From Mesostigma viride (Eukaryota; Streptophyta; Mesostigmatophyceae; Mesostigmatales; Mesostigmataceae), in assembly GCA_009746045.1 (NCBI GenBank), contig RPFO01000082.1, forward strand, positions 3,148,828-3,188,827: a stretch of DNA of 40,000 nucleotides, in the 5' to 3' direction. A program made the translations under genes and the position numbers. Positions 8,913-20,477 of this stretch are shown here, piece after piece; position 1 is the first letter of the stretch, and every line of letters begins with the position of its first letter. The notes under the pieces were generated by a model. That model was given only the letters and a program-made list of their open reading frames with translations, did not search any database and was not told the DNA's origin.

Positions 8913-11900
8913 TCACCGCTTTCCCTTCTTTGCGAGCGGAAACACGAGCGGCACTTTCAACGACACCTCGTACACCTGCTCCTTGGCTGACCCTGCCGCC
9001 TCTAACTTCTGCCGCTGCGCCGCGCTCAGCTTCTTGTACGTGCACCCGAGCTCCTTGTAGCGGGCCAGCACCTGCGAGGGGGTCATCTTGAGCTCCTTGC
9101 AAATATCGGTCGGGTCAATCCCCCCAAACCCATCCACCACCAGTGATAAGGCAAGCATATAGGAGACCAGCAAGTCCGCCTTGGCCTTGGGCTTGAGGAA
9201 ACGGACCACAGGCCCTGCCGCCGCCACCTCGTCGTCCTCGTCGCCCCGCGCGCGCTTGCTCTTCTTCTGCCCGCCGGCACCCTCGTCCTCGGGCCCCTCC
9301 ACGCGTTCCATAAATACACGCAGCATGCGCTCAACCGAGCTGCGCGGCAGGCCCAGTGACTGAGAGATGTCGTCCAGCGCCTGGGAGGGCCCCTGGCCCG
9401 GCTTCCCCTGCACATGTGCGCAGGTTGGCCATGTGCGCGGCCAATGCGAAACGTGACACATGGCAAGAACGAGGAGCCACGTGAAACATGAGCCATCAAA
9501 TGATAGTGGCATCAATAATGAAGATGGCGATGATGATCACGCCATGACCATAGTGAGAGTGACACACCGTGAACATCGTTTACCAAGGCAAAGCCCCAGG
9601 AAGCACAAGAGAGAGCTAGATCACAACGCTCACCCCGACTGTTCCCAAGGGCATCGTGAGGTTGTGCAGGTACCCTGCCACATGCAGGGGGCAGTTGTGC
9701 ATCCAGCGTGCATAGAGCATGCGATCACTTGCTGCACACCGCTGGCCACTTGCTACACACTGCTAGGCACTTCCTCTTATCATCTGCTCAACGTCGTCCC
9801 CTCCCGCAGCCTCCTTCATCCTCACGTTCATGTTTCCAAGCCTCTCGCGCCGCCCCAACCAACTTTCCGGACACGCTCGGGCCGTGACATAAACACGCAC
9901 AAATCAACGTTACAAATACTCGTAATAATTAGAAAAAAAGCGAGCAACTGAATTAGGCCCTTTCCATAATCGTCAGTTCCGGGCAGCGAGGGTCCTAATT
10001 CGGCCGGTTCCGGAACTAGAGGTTTCCACACTTAACCGTCCAAATAGGTCGCGACCTCTAATTTCGACCGGAACTGGGGTGGAACTCCCGGAACTGCAAA
10101 AAAGCGGTTCCGGCCAGTTCCGATCAGAATTAGAAGTCAAGAAAGGTAGGCCGACTTGTAAACCGGCGGGGAAAGCGCCAGGACGGTACGGATCGGATCT
10201 GGACGTGGAAAGGAGGTCCCGATCAATTCACCGCTATTTCGCCGCACCCATTAAACCTCGAACCTATTTTTCCGGCCCGGACCAATCCGAGTCCTCCCAA
10301 TTTGCGCCTGGACGGCAGCAAATGTGGACAGGCCCTAATACTCACAAAGCTCGCAAAGGGAAAAATGCCAATAACGCGAATAAAGTCCTTGCCTTGAGCC
10401 ATGTGGGCGGCGCCTGGTGCAGCTTGAGCAGGTATGTGAGGTATTCGAGGCAGTGCGCCCGCTGCTTGTTGCCATCACTGTCGTCCGCCACGCGCAGCCT
10501 TGCCAGGCGGTTGAACACGTAGGCGGGGTACGTGCCCTCGTCCCACAGCATCTGGCGGTGCTTCTCGTTGACCGCCGCCTTCATCAGGTTGTGCGTCTGA
10601 TTATGGCCACGGGGTCCGTATGTGTATATGTGCCAATGCATGTGTGTGTGCCAATGCACGTGCATGCGGGTGCAGGTGTGCGTGGGTGGGAGGGTGGGTG
10701 GATGGGTGGGTGGGTGGGTGGGTGGGTGGGTGGGTGGGTGGGTGGGTGGGTGGGTGGTGGGTGGGTGGGTGGGTGGGTGGGTGGGTGGGTGGGTGGGTGG
10801 GTGGGTGGGTGGGTGGGTGGGTGGGTGGGTGGGTGGGTGCGTGGTGGGTGGGTGGGTGGGTGGGTGGGTGGGTGGGTGGGTGGGAGGGTGGGTGGGTGGG
10901 TGGGTGGGTGGTGGTGAGGGGGGGGTGGGGTGGGGGTGGGGGTGGGGTGGGGTTGGGGTGGGGTGGGAGGGGCGGGGGAGGAGGGGGGGGATATTTGGAT
11001 GCATACAGGCCATCAAGGCATGTTAATCAAGGCGAACGACCCGTGTGTTCGCACACAGCTCTTGACATTTCCTGTAACAGGCGCCAGTGGCCGGGAGCAG
11101 GGTTTGGGGAGGAAGACGGTGCGTGGGTGGGCGGTGTGGCGGGCTGCAAAGGCACGGGGGGGTATCTTTGGACCTGTGGGAGATAAATAGAAGGGCGGGG
11201 GGGGGGGGTCGCATCCACAGCGGACGAAAGTGCTGCCTCGATGTTGGCTATTAGATTCCCAACATAGATAGCTAGCTGTCTCGATGTGGGCTACTGCTTA
11301 AAAAAAAAAAAAACAGCCCCCTATAACAACTGCTTCGCTTTGGGAGGTCCATGTGGTAAAAAATGGCGAAATCCATGTCAAGTATGAGCGCACGGCTAGA
11401 CAACAACACCTTCCTCCCCATTTACCCGCTTCACCACTCCCATCCGCTGCTCGCACTGCCCCGCCGCAGACCCCAATTCTGAGCAGCTTCCCAGCAGCGA
11501 CGCCAGGATTACACACACACGTGACATGTAAGCCACGGGAATATGCGCCAGAATGAGCAGTAACAACCTGGTCCTTGCAGGAGAAAACACAGAAAGGGGC
11601 ATTCAAACGGCCTTGCGGGCAGGCAGACCCACCTTGTTCTCCGCCCCTTCGCCATTTCCCCTTCCCCATTTCCCCTTCACCCTCGCCCATGCACACCGTC
11701 CAGTTTCCCAATCTCCCGCGGTGCATAACCCATTTCCCGATCTGCCCTGCCCCCACACCGTGGGTAATCTCCAAGACAATCTCAGATGAAGGCCCGCCCG
11801 TCCACCTCGCATTCCCATTACCCATTTCCTATTTCCCATTTCCCATTTCCCGTTTCCCGTTTCCCGTCCCCCGTCTCCCATCTCCCATCTCCCATCTCCC

Positions 11901-13131
11901 ATCTCCCATCTCCCATCTCCCATCTCCCATCTCCCATCTCCCATCTCCCATCTCCCATCTCCCATCTCCCATCTCCCATCTCCCATCTCCCATCTCCCAT
12001 CTCCCATCTCCCATCCCCCATCTCCCATCTCCCATCTCCCATCTCCCATCTCCCATCTCCCATCTCCCATCTCCCATCTCCCATCTCCCATCTCCCATCT
12101 CCCATCTCCCATCTCCCATCTCCCATCTCCCATCTCCCATCTCCCATCTCCCATCTCCCACTTCCCAGTTTTCCATTTTCCCGTTTCCCATTTCCCCTTT
12201 CCCCTTTCCCCTTTCCCCTTTCCCCTTTCCCCTTTCCCATTCCCCCATGACCCATGACCCACACTGCCCGGGCCTCCACCCACCTTTAGCTCTGCCCACT
12301 CCTCCGGCACGATGAGCTGTCCCAGAGGGTACACGTCCTCCGCGCGCTCGGCGTGCAGGTTGTACGGCGGCAGGTTGCGGGTGACGGCAGCCTCCGCTTC
12401 CAAGTCCTTGGCTGACACCTGGTCGGCGGTGGCGGACTCCAGAATACCACGCACGGCGTCGGCGTCGGAGAGGGCTTCGAGCGACACATGCCCGCGCTCC
12501 GCCTTCACCAGCTTGTTCTTGTTCTTCTTGTTGCCAAAGTCCTGGTGGGGGGAGAGTGGGGAAGAGTGGGGAAGAGTGAGGAAGAGGGGGGAAGAGGGGG
12601 AAGAGGGGGAAGAGGGGGGAAGAGGGGGGAAGAGGGGGAAGAGGGGGAAGAGGGGGACGAGGGGGGACGAGGGGGGACGAGGGGGGAAGAGTGGGGAAGA
12701 GGGGGAAGAGGGGGGAAGAGGGGGGAAGAGGGGGAAGAGGGGGGAAGAGGGGGGAAGAGGGGGAAGAGGGGGAGAGGGGGAAGAGGGGGAAGAGGGGGGA
12801 AGAGGGGGGAAGAGGGGGAAGAGGGGGAAGAGGGGGGAAGAGGGGGGAAGAGGGGGGAAGAGGGGGAAGAGGGGGAAGAGGGGGAAGAGGGGGGAAGAGG
12901 GGGAAGAGGGGGAAGAGGGGGGAAGAGGGGGGAAGAGGGGGAAGAGGGGGGAAGAGGGGGAAGAGGGGGAAGAGGGGGAAGAGGGGGAAGAGGGGGGAAG
13001 AGGGGGAAGAGGGGGAAGAGGGGGGAAGAGGGGGAAGAGGGGGGAAGAGGGGGAAGAGGGGGGAAGAGGGGGAAGAGGGGGAAGAGGGGGGAAGAGGGGG
13101 GAAGAGGGGGAAGAGGGGGGAAGAGGGGGGA

Positions 13132-13185
<54 letters not shown>

Positions 13186-16100
13186 TAGGTCGGTCGGTCG
13201 GTCGGTCGGTCGGTCGGTCGGTCGGTCGGTCGGTCGGTCGGTCGGTCGGTCGGTCGGTCGGTCGGTCGGTCGGTCGGTCGGTCGGTCGGTCGGTCGGTCG
13301 GTCGGTCGGTCGGTCGGTCGGTCGGTCGGTCGGTCGGTCGGTCGGTCGGTCGGTCGGTCGGTCGGTCGGTCGGTTGGTCGGTCGGTCGGTCGGTCGGTCG
13401 GTCGGTCGGTCGGCCGGTCGGTTGGTCGGTCGGACGGTCGGGCGGGTATGTGGGTGGTTGGGTTAGATGGTTGGTTGCTTCGCTTGGGTGGGGGATGTCA
13501 ACAAGTGATCGATTATTGTGGGTGCGTGGCAACTGCAAGTAAACACAACATAATATTGCCAAGTGCCAAGACCTGGGCATGCACCAAGGCCCATAGCCCA
13601 CTGCATGGAGTGAGGCAACGATATGTGCACAGAGAGGTCCCAGGTCGTCAAGTGATTAAGGACGATTGCTTAAGAACCTAACAACTGTTACCACCGATCA
13701 CCCAAGTGTGCCCCTCTACCTCCCTCACCCCACCTTCCCCCACTCCCCCTACTTCCCTTGTGCATCCTCCCAATCCATCCAACCCAGCCCCCAATCCATC
13801 CACCCCGTCCCCCAATCCATCCACCCCGCCCCCCTATCCATCCACCCCGCCCCCAATCCATCCACCCCAGCCCCCAATCCATCCACCCCGCCCCCCAATC
13901 CATCCACCCCGCCCCCCAATCCATCCACCCCGCCCCCCAATCCATCCACCCCGCCCCCCAATCCATCCACCCCGCCCCCCAATCCATCCATCCCCCAATC
14001 CATCCATCCCCCAATCCATCCATTCCCCCCAATCCACCGCATCCAGCAAGTGGTCTCACCATGAGCGTGTCGGTCAACCTGGGTTGCATGCCTACTGCCT
14101 ACGATGTGTCGGCCTCGTGTCCACCTAGTGCAGATATCAATAGATTGCCTACCAGCAATCACTTTGCCCGTCCCGGTTGTCTCACTCAATATCTGCCCGA
14201 TTCAACGCGTGCTCAGGTACCTCTAACCAAAACCTTCACTCGCCCTAACCAATACCTTCACTCACCCTAACCATAACCTTCACTCACCCTAACCAAACCT
14301 TCACTCACCCTAACCAAAACCTTCACTCACCCTAACCAAAACCTTCACTCACCCTAACCGATTCCCTTGAACGCACTCTAACCACTCCTTCAATCACCCG
14401 CAGCATCTCCTAGGCTCAGCGTGCATTAAGTACCGGCTAGGGGATGCAGCTCCCACACTCACCCGCAGCAGCTCCGACCGCCTCTGTATGCGCTCCTCCT
14501 GTGTGTCAGCCTTGCGGGTGACGTCCTCCGCCGCATCCCTGTTGTCGTCCTTGTACCTGCAGGCAGAGGGGGGCGGGGAGAGCCGTGGGAGAGAACGGCA
14601 GCACGCAAGGGGGAGTGGGGGAGATCGGGGAGGAGTGGGGTACAGAGAGGGCGAGGGAGATGGGCGAGGGGTTGTTGGAGATGGCAAGGCCACGTGGTTA
14701 CCCAGTTTGTGAGAGGTGGCTGGACCTTCAGGTATCGATATGAGCTACATAAGGAGTGCAAAGGAGGTAGGGAACCCAGAGGAGATACATTAGAGGTGCC
14801 GAGATACATAACAGCAAAGGAGGTAGGGAACCCAGAGGAGATACATTAGAGGTGCCGAGATACATGAAAGCAAAGGAGGTAGGGAACCCAGAGGAGATAC
14901 ATTAGAGGTGCCGAGATACATAAAAGCAAAGGAGGTAGGGAACCCAGAGGAGATACATTAGAGGTGCCGAGATACACAAAAGCAAAGGAGGTAGGGAACC
15001 CAGAGGAGATACATTAGAGGTGCCGAGATACATAAAAGCAAAGGAGGTAGGGAACCCAGAGGAGATACATTAGAGGTGCCGAGATACACAAAAGCAAAGG
15101 AGGTGCCGAAAAGGGACGAGGGGGGAATATAGGAAGAGGAAAATCGGGGACGACAGAAAGGGATGGGGGTAACAGGGGAAGTGGAAAGAGGGAACGAGAA
15201 AAGGGGGTTCTCAGAAAGCGTGGCCAACGTGGCAGCATCCAAGCTGCTCTAGGCTAAGCAAAAAAACAGAGTTGACCCCTGTGGGCAATGCAAGCTGAGG
15301 AACTGTGCGGGCACAAAGGACAAGACTACAGCATGCTAAGATGACGCCGAGTGACTGAGTGTGTGTGTGTGTGCGTGCATGTGTGTGTACATGTGTGTGC
15401 GCGTGCTCGTGTGTGTCTGAGTGTGTGCGTGTGTATGTGCATGTGTGGGGGGCGGGGCGGGGCGGGGCGGGTTGTGCGTGTGCGTGGGTGGTTGAGTGGG
15501 TGGGTGCATGTTGCGAGGGGGAGGGCGGGGTGGGGGAGGTGGGGGAAAGGGTGGAAGGAGACGCGAAGGCGAGACACACATGGGATGGCACAGCAGACGG
15601 GGAGGATGTGAGATGGCTGATGGAGGTACATCAAGCGGAGGGTAAGGAATAGCCATAAGGAAAAAAATGATCACAACTACAAAATAAATACGTTATATTA
15701 TAGGTTGGGTGAATTGCGGGGTCGAAGGCCAGGTGGGGGACACTGGGGGTGGGGGGGGGGGCATAGGGGGATAACAGGGTGCGCGTGTGGGGCAGGGAAA
15801 CGGACACGGGGTGAAAGAAGGCAATTGGGAATATCTGTGGGTACAGGTGAACTGCGTAATGCAGGGATTCGAACGCGGCGCCTTTGGCAATGATGACAGC
15901 GTGTGCATGAGGAAGGATGGGTGAAGACATGCACTACAAGCCCGAGCGTCGTTTCCAGCATTAGGCATGAGAGGGGAGAGTAGCATTAGCTTTTCGAGCA
16001 TTTGGTATGAGGGGGGAGGCTAGCATTTGTCTTTCGAGCATTAGGCAGGGAGGGGGGGGCACTGAAGCATGCACCGGGTGCATGCATGCAATGATGGCTA

Positions 16101-16727
16101 CAACTCACCGCTGGCAAGAACACCTAGATATGTGGCCTTGGAGGGCAACTTAAGAGCATCCAGGATCAGACGCGCCTCAACCTATACCATGCCAATACAG
16201 GAATTAAGCAGATGCAGTGCTTACCTGACTAGCCTGCCTTCTTCTCCTGCAACATGAGTGCACCGTGGGCAAGACACCCCCCATCACCCCGACCCCCAAA
16301 CTTACTCCAAACCCCGAACTCGGGCATTCATGCGCATGACGCGGTCGCCGGCGATAGGGATCATGCGGACGGTTCCACTGTTACGGTCCACGATGCCGAG
16401 TGCGTAGTGGCAAGGAGCCGAGGCGGACGCGCCGGAATCGGGCCCGAAGTTCCGTGCAACGTAATCGACTCCTGACGGCTCCTCGTTCGCGCCAGCCGGC
16501 ACCGCGACAAGGACATGCTGCGAGCTCTTAAACTTCTCAGAATTTTTATATGCCCGGAATTCTAGCTTGGCATCCCCGGCCTCATCCGATCCAGACAGAG
16601 ATTTGCTTGCGGCATGCGCAGCAGGCCGCGTTCCACTGGGGAAATGCGTGACATAGGGTGCAAGCTCGCCTCCCCCTACCTCCACAACTTCCACGGCCAG
16701 CTTCTGCCGCTTCTTATCCTTTTTCAT
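8913..16727 (-). CDS. RPA49: DNA-directed RNA polymerase I subunit A49 (RPA49/PAF53 family), complete, five exons
   Basis: A49 forms with A34.5 a TFIIF-like module on RNA polymerase I in the nucleolus and helps initiation and elongation of rRNA transcription. Minus-strand exons are 16727-16306, 14556-14463, 12541-12284, 10596-10393 and 9407-8913; all phases agree and give 490 residues, near the family norm. Residues 1-141 form the dimerisation module ([21 protein letters not shown]). Exon 3 carries the family hallmarks FGNKK and NLPPYN...VYPL, followed by the linker. Exons 4 and 5 carry the tandem winged-helix part ([43 protein letters not shown]), ending in a basic KKGKR tail. I chose the ATG at 16727 because it opens a Lys-rich N-terminus; an in-frame ATG at 16772 is less likely. 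The donor of intron 4 is GC, not GT. The A34.5 partner is not in the window. Confidence 0.85.
10683..10990 (+). repeat. TGGG tetranucleotide tract, then irregular G-rich tract
   Basis: About 230 bp of GGGT repeats with few interruptions, then GGGGTG-rich sequence. It lies in RPA49 intron 3. Long open frames (WVGG repeats on plus, HPPT on minus) are by-products. The plus strand should fold into G-quadruplexes easily. Confidence 0.95.
11821..12243. repeat. CTCCCAT heptamer array with related CCCATTT and CCCCTTT flanks
   Basis: About 285 bp (core 11877-12160) of nearly perfect 7-bp CTCCCAT repeats, edged by the related hexamer-like CCCATTTC, CCCGTTT and CCCCTTT runs. It lies in RPA49 intron 3 and ends only about 40 bases from the splice donor at 12283. 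Because 7 is not a multiple of 3, all frames read through (HLPSPIS / MGDGRWE). Confidence 0.95.
12546..13133 (+). repeat. 588-bp homopurine tract (GGGGGAAGA)n
   Basis: Almost unbroken purine sequence on the plus strand, units of 9-10 bp differing in G-run length. It lies in RPA49 intron 2 and begins 5 bases beyond the exon 3 acceptor, so on the transcribed minus strand it forms an extremely long polypyrimidine tract just before the 3' splice site. Confidence 0.95.
13134..13184 (+). repeat. (TG)n dinucleotide repeat
   Basis: About 25 TG units directly joined to the purine tract on the left and the GGTC tract on the right. Confidence 0.95.
13187..13446 (+). repeat. (GGTC)n tetranucleotide repeat
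   Basis: About 60 GGTC units, perfect over most of the length and decaying at the right end (GGTT, GGCC, GGAC variants). It lies in RPA49 intron 2. It reads as SVGR / PTDR in every frame because the unit is four bases. Confidence 0.95.
13770..14035 (+). repeat. 21-bp C-rich minisatellite
   Basis: Repeats of AATCCATCCACCCC followed by GCCCCCC, about 12 copies, most regular at 13860-13990. It lies in RPA49 intron 2. Confidence 0.9.
14221..14360 (+). repeat. 22-bp minisatellite containing CCCTAACC
   Basis: About six copies of CCCTAACCAAAACCTTCACT plus CA. The CCCTAA part looks telomeric, but the unit is 22 bp and no telomere hexamer or heptamer run exists. It lies in RPA49 intron 2, about 100 bases from the exon 2 donor. 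Confidence 0.9.
14755..15106 (+). repeat. 56-bp minisatellite, about six copies
   Basis: Unit landmarks GGAGGTAGGGAACCC, AGAGGAGATACATTAGAGG and TGCCGAGATACAT repeat at 14763, 14819, 14875 and onward with an exact 56-bp step and very few changes (CATAAAA / CACAAAA). It lies in RPA49 intron 1. The low divergence suggests a recent expansion. Confidence 0.95.
15356..15480 (+). repeat. TG-rich tract ending in GGGGC repeats
   Basis: Imperfect (TG)n with GC interruptions followed by a short GGGGC run near 15450-15470. It lies in RPA49 intron 1. Confidence 0.85.
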
Positions 16728-19065
16728 GTCGGCAAACAAACAAGGTGCTCGATAACAAGCGGCTGAGTGCACAAGGTAAACGAACGGAATGGCAGGGCTG
16801 CTGGTGACGGGCGCTTCTCACGCAGCCGCTTGCGGAAGGCTTACTGCGTCATTGCGGTCACTATTTAGGTGGATTTCGCATGGATGAATCCACCCGAGAA
16901 TGTGTAGTATTCCACGGGTTGATTATATCAAGACGTTATCAACAGCTTCTTACTACTTTGTTTAGCAGCTAACGAATGTATCAATTAACCTCTCCCCACT
17001 TTATCAAAGCAGATGTATGCTGAGGATGTAAATTATGCGGAGAAATGGACGTCGGCCCTGCGTCGGCTCCAATATTCCACCGCTGTTGTGGCTGCAGCGG
17101 TCTTGGACCTTACTTCTGGCACCAGTTTTTGTGCCACATTATTTTGGCATTCGAGGTTGCCACTTGCCAGCAAGATCCACGTGTCTCCCGGTGCCACCTG
17201 GTAATTGGTATGGCCTATTGGCCTTGCGACGCAACGGCTAGCGGCTGGTGTACGGCTCGGCACCGTCTGTGGCAAGCCTTGAGGAATTGCAAAATTATTA
17301 TTCCTCTTTTCGAGAACACGCCATGGGATGCAAACAATCTAGGGGTCTTTACGTTCAGCGCATTATTTGAGGCTGGCTCTATTTCAGGTTGGCCGGGCAA
17401 AGCAGTTGCAAGGATCTAGCGGTCTAGGAAAGAGGACGACCGCAGTCAAGTAGAGGGTGGTTACCCTCGTCTCCGGGTGTCGGGGAAATGGGCTGGACGT
17501 CGTCCTACTTTGCCGCCAAGCCATATTCGGGGCCTAGTGACAGAGGAGTTCTGCACGACACGCCTGCTGCATGGGGAGACGTGCTTGGCGAAGATGGAGA
17601 GGCGAGAACAGAGCAGTTCTTGAAAGCATGTGAAAGCGTGCTAGAGGCGAGTCAGCTCCCTGTGGCTTGTCGCCAATCGCCAGTACTGTGCCACATTTCT
17701 TGCCATTTGTACTATCGGTGGCGGAGGTGGAAAAGCATGGGTTTTATGGCCGCAGAATCATTACAGTGGGAATTAGCGAGCGGAGGTTATCAAACACCTG
17801 GTGCTGCAGGAATGGGCGTTTGCTAATAATCGCGCAGTACACCGAAATGGTGCTTGCTTTCCCACCGGCTGCAACAGGTTTTCGAGGCTCTCGGCACGTC
17901 CATGTACCTAGGGAAAAAGGACTTCTCAGGGAACATCCGGAAACTAAAAGTGAGTTAATCAGTAATTTGGCAGCTATCCACAGCAAACCACTAGTAAATT
18001 TTTCGGAGAGATAGACTGTTACCATATTATAGGTATGCGCCCAAGTGGAAACACAGTTGAGGAGCACACATTACCGGTTTGGTTGTGTGGACCACACGTT
18101 AAGAGTGTATGGGATGTTCCAAATCTGCTACAGCACGCCAGCGCACGCGTTTCTGTGGTGGTCCCTGTGCCTGGGATAATGTAAGAGTTATAGATGATAA
18201 TCGGTGAAATCGCTAGCTGCAGCCAATAAACCATGCAGTCAGAATGCTCGCTCCGCCTGTGAAGCCAAAGTCCCAACTCACCACATGGGAAATTATCGTA
18301 GCCGTGCTGGCAGTGACGACCATTGAATGGATCACTGAGCCAGCATGCACATATCTCCACTTGGAGAGTCTTAGGGTTAGGGCACAAAGCGACTGGCATG
18401 ACAAAAGCTGCCTGACGGTGTCATAATCTTAGTGGATGTACCTCCACAACGGCTTTTTGTACACGAACAGCTGCATATGAAACTTGAGCTGACGCCAGTC
18501 TAGTCAAGGTCCGGAAACGACGAGCGACCTACTGGAATCCTTTCTCATGTGCCACCATTATGGCGACAGCATTATGGGCAGGAACCTTGTGACGCTCTCC
18601 AGAGATCCCACGACACCGCTTTTTTGTCGTGGTGATGGAAGGGACTTGAGGTGCAGCCTTGAGGAGTGCTGAGTAAATCTTGTTGGTGCCAGTGGAGTGC
18701 GGTTCTACGGTGTATTCATAACAGTGCTCGCAAGGGAATGTCACGTGCCGGAGATAAGGAATGGGCAGCAGGGGGGTCAACCTGTCTTTAGCTTCTACGT
18801 CATATGGTCATGTCAATAAGGCAACCAGTTCAATATATCAATCAGACAACGAGCTAGAAGATCCTCAGGGACCTGTCATCGTGTCGGCGGCACGCAGCCA
18901 TGCACATCCATGGCCTGCAGGGCCAGGGATTAGAACGCCACAAGAGAATCGCTCACGAGCGCTACCTGCTACCCACTTAAGCTGGCCAAGGTCCCCCACC
19001 ACGCTACTAGTGCGCAAGGCATATTTGCAGGCTTGGCTTGTTGTCCATCTGTGTGGGTGGTCAAC
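16728..19065. other. Region upstream of RPA49 without a supportable gene
   Basis: It should contain the RPA49 promoter and 5' leader, but I see no clear TATA box. Short open frames occur (17045-17419, 17488-17826, 18244-18426) without recognisable domains. The peptide TEQFLKACESVL at about 17608-17643 (+) resembles the start of a GLTP domain and is the only hint of a 5' exon for the gene at 27478. The last 30 bases lead directly into the satellite. Confidence 0.5.
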
Positions 19066-19192
19066 CATGGGACATGGTAGGAATAGGGCATGGTAGGGAC
19101 AGGCCACTGTGGGAATAGGGCATGGTAGGGACAGGCCACTGTGGGAATAGGACATGGTAGGGACAGGCCACTGTGGGAATAGGCCATGGTAG

Positions 19193-20463
19193 GAATAGGG
19201 CATGGTAGGGACAGGCCACTGTGGGAATAGGGCATGGTAGGGACAGGCCACTGTGGGAATAGGGCAGTGTAGGTATAGGGCATGGTAGGGACAGGCCACT
19301 GTGGGAATAGGGCAATGTAGGGACAGGCCACTGTGGGAATAGGGCATGGTAGGGACAGGCCACTGTGGGAATAGGGCATGGTAGGGACAGGCCACTGTGG
19401 GAATAGGGCACGGTAGGTATAGGGCATGGTAGGGACAGGCCACTGTGGGAATAGGGCATGGTAGGAATAGGGCATGGTAGGGACAGGCCACTGTGGGAAT
19501 AGGGCGTGGTAGGAATAGGGCATGGTAGGGACAGGCCACTGTGGGAATAGGGCATGGTAGGGACAGGCCACTGTGGGAATAGGGCATGGTAGGGACAGGC
19601 CACTGTGGGAATAGGGTATGGTAGGAATAGGGCATGGTAGGGACAGGCCACTGTGGGAATAGGGCGTGGTAGGGACAGGCCACTGTGGGAATAGGGCATG
19701 GTAGGGACAGGCCACTGTGGGAATAGGGCATGGTAGGGACAGGCCACTGTGGGAATAGGGCATGGTAGGGACAGGCCACTGTGGGAATAGGCCATGGTAG
19801 GGACAGGCCACTGTGGGAATAGGGCGTGGTAGGTATAGGGCATGGTAGGGATAGGCCACTGTGGGAATAGGGCATGGTAGGGACAGGCCACTGTGGGAAT
19901 AGGGCATGGTAGGGACAGGCCACTGTGGGAATAGGGCATGGTAGGGACAGGCCACTGTGGGAATAGGGCATGGTAGGGACAGGCCACTGTGGGAATAGGG
20001 CAGTGTAGGTATAGGGCATGGTAGGGACAGGCCACTGTGGGAATAGGGCAATGTAGGGACAGGCCACTGTGGGAATAGGGCATGGTAGGGACAGGCCACT
20101 GTGGGAATAGGGCATGGTAGGGACAGGCCACTGTGGGAATAGGGCACGGTAGGTATAGGGCATGGTAGGGACAGGCCACTGTGGGAATAGGGCATGGTAG
20201 GAATAGGGCATGGTAGGGACAGGCCACTGTGGGAATAGGGCGTGGTAGGAATAGGGCATGGTAGGGACAGGCCACTGTGGGAATAGGGCATGGTAGGGAC
20301 AGGCCACTGTGGGAATAGGGCATGGTAGGGACAGGCCACTGTGGGAATAGGGTATGGTAGGAATAGGGCATGGTAGGGACAGGCCACTGTGGGAATAGGG
20401 CGTGGTAGGGACAGGCCACTGTGGGAATAGGGCATGGTAGGGACAGGCCACTGTGGGAATAGG
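19193..20463. repeat. 535-bp block of the satellite repeated at 736-bp distance
   Basis: The variants CAGTGTAGG (19265 and 20001) and GGTATGG (19615 and 20351) recur in the same order 736 bp (46 x 16) apart. Matching runs from about 19193 to 19727 and from 19929 to 20463. Confidence 0.75.
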
Positions 20464-20477
20464 GTATGGTAGGAATA

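Noticed and set aside
10342-13601. Long open frames rich in WVGG, HPPT, MGDGRWE, SVGR, PTDR and GEEG
   Set aside because: They are translations of microsatellites in RPA49 introns. Their frames are open only because the short units lack stops.
14221-14360. Interstitial telomere from repeated CCCTAACC
   Set aside because: The period is 22 bp with a non-telomeric filler, so it is an ordinary minisatellite.
15860-15960. Possible tRNA on the minus strand (CGTTCGAATCCC with an upstream GCTCGGGCTTGTAGTGC)
   Set aside because: The D stem does not pair, no acceptor stem can be formed and the spacing is wrong.
17045-17419. 124-codon open frame upstream of the satellite as a gene
   Set aside because: No recognisable domain, no convincing splice partners and overlapping frames of similar length.
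18371-18382. TTAGGGTTAGGG, telomere-like
   Set aside because: Only two units in single-copy surroundings; expected by chance.
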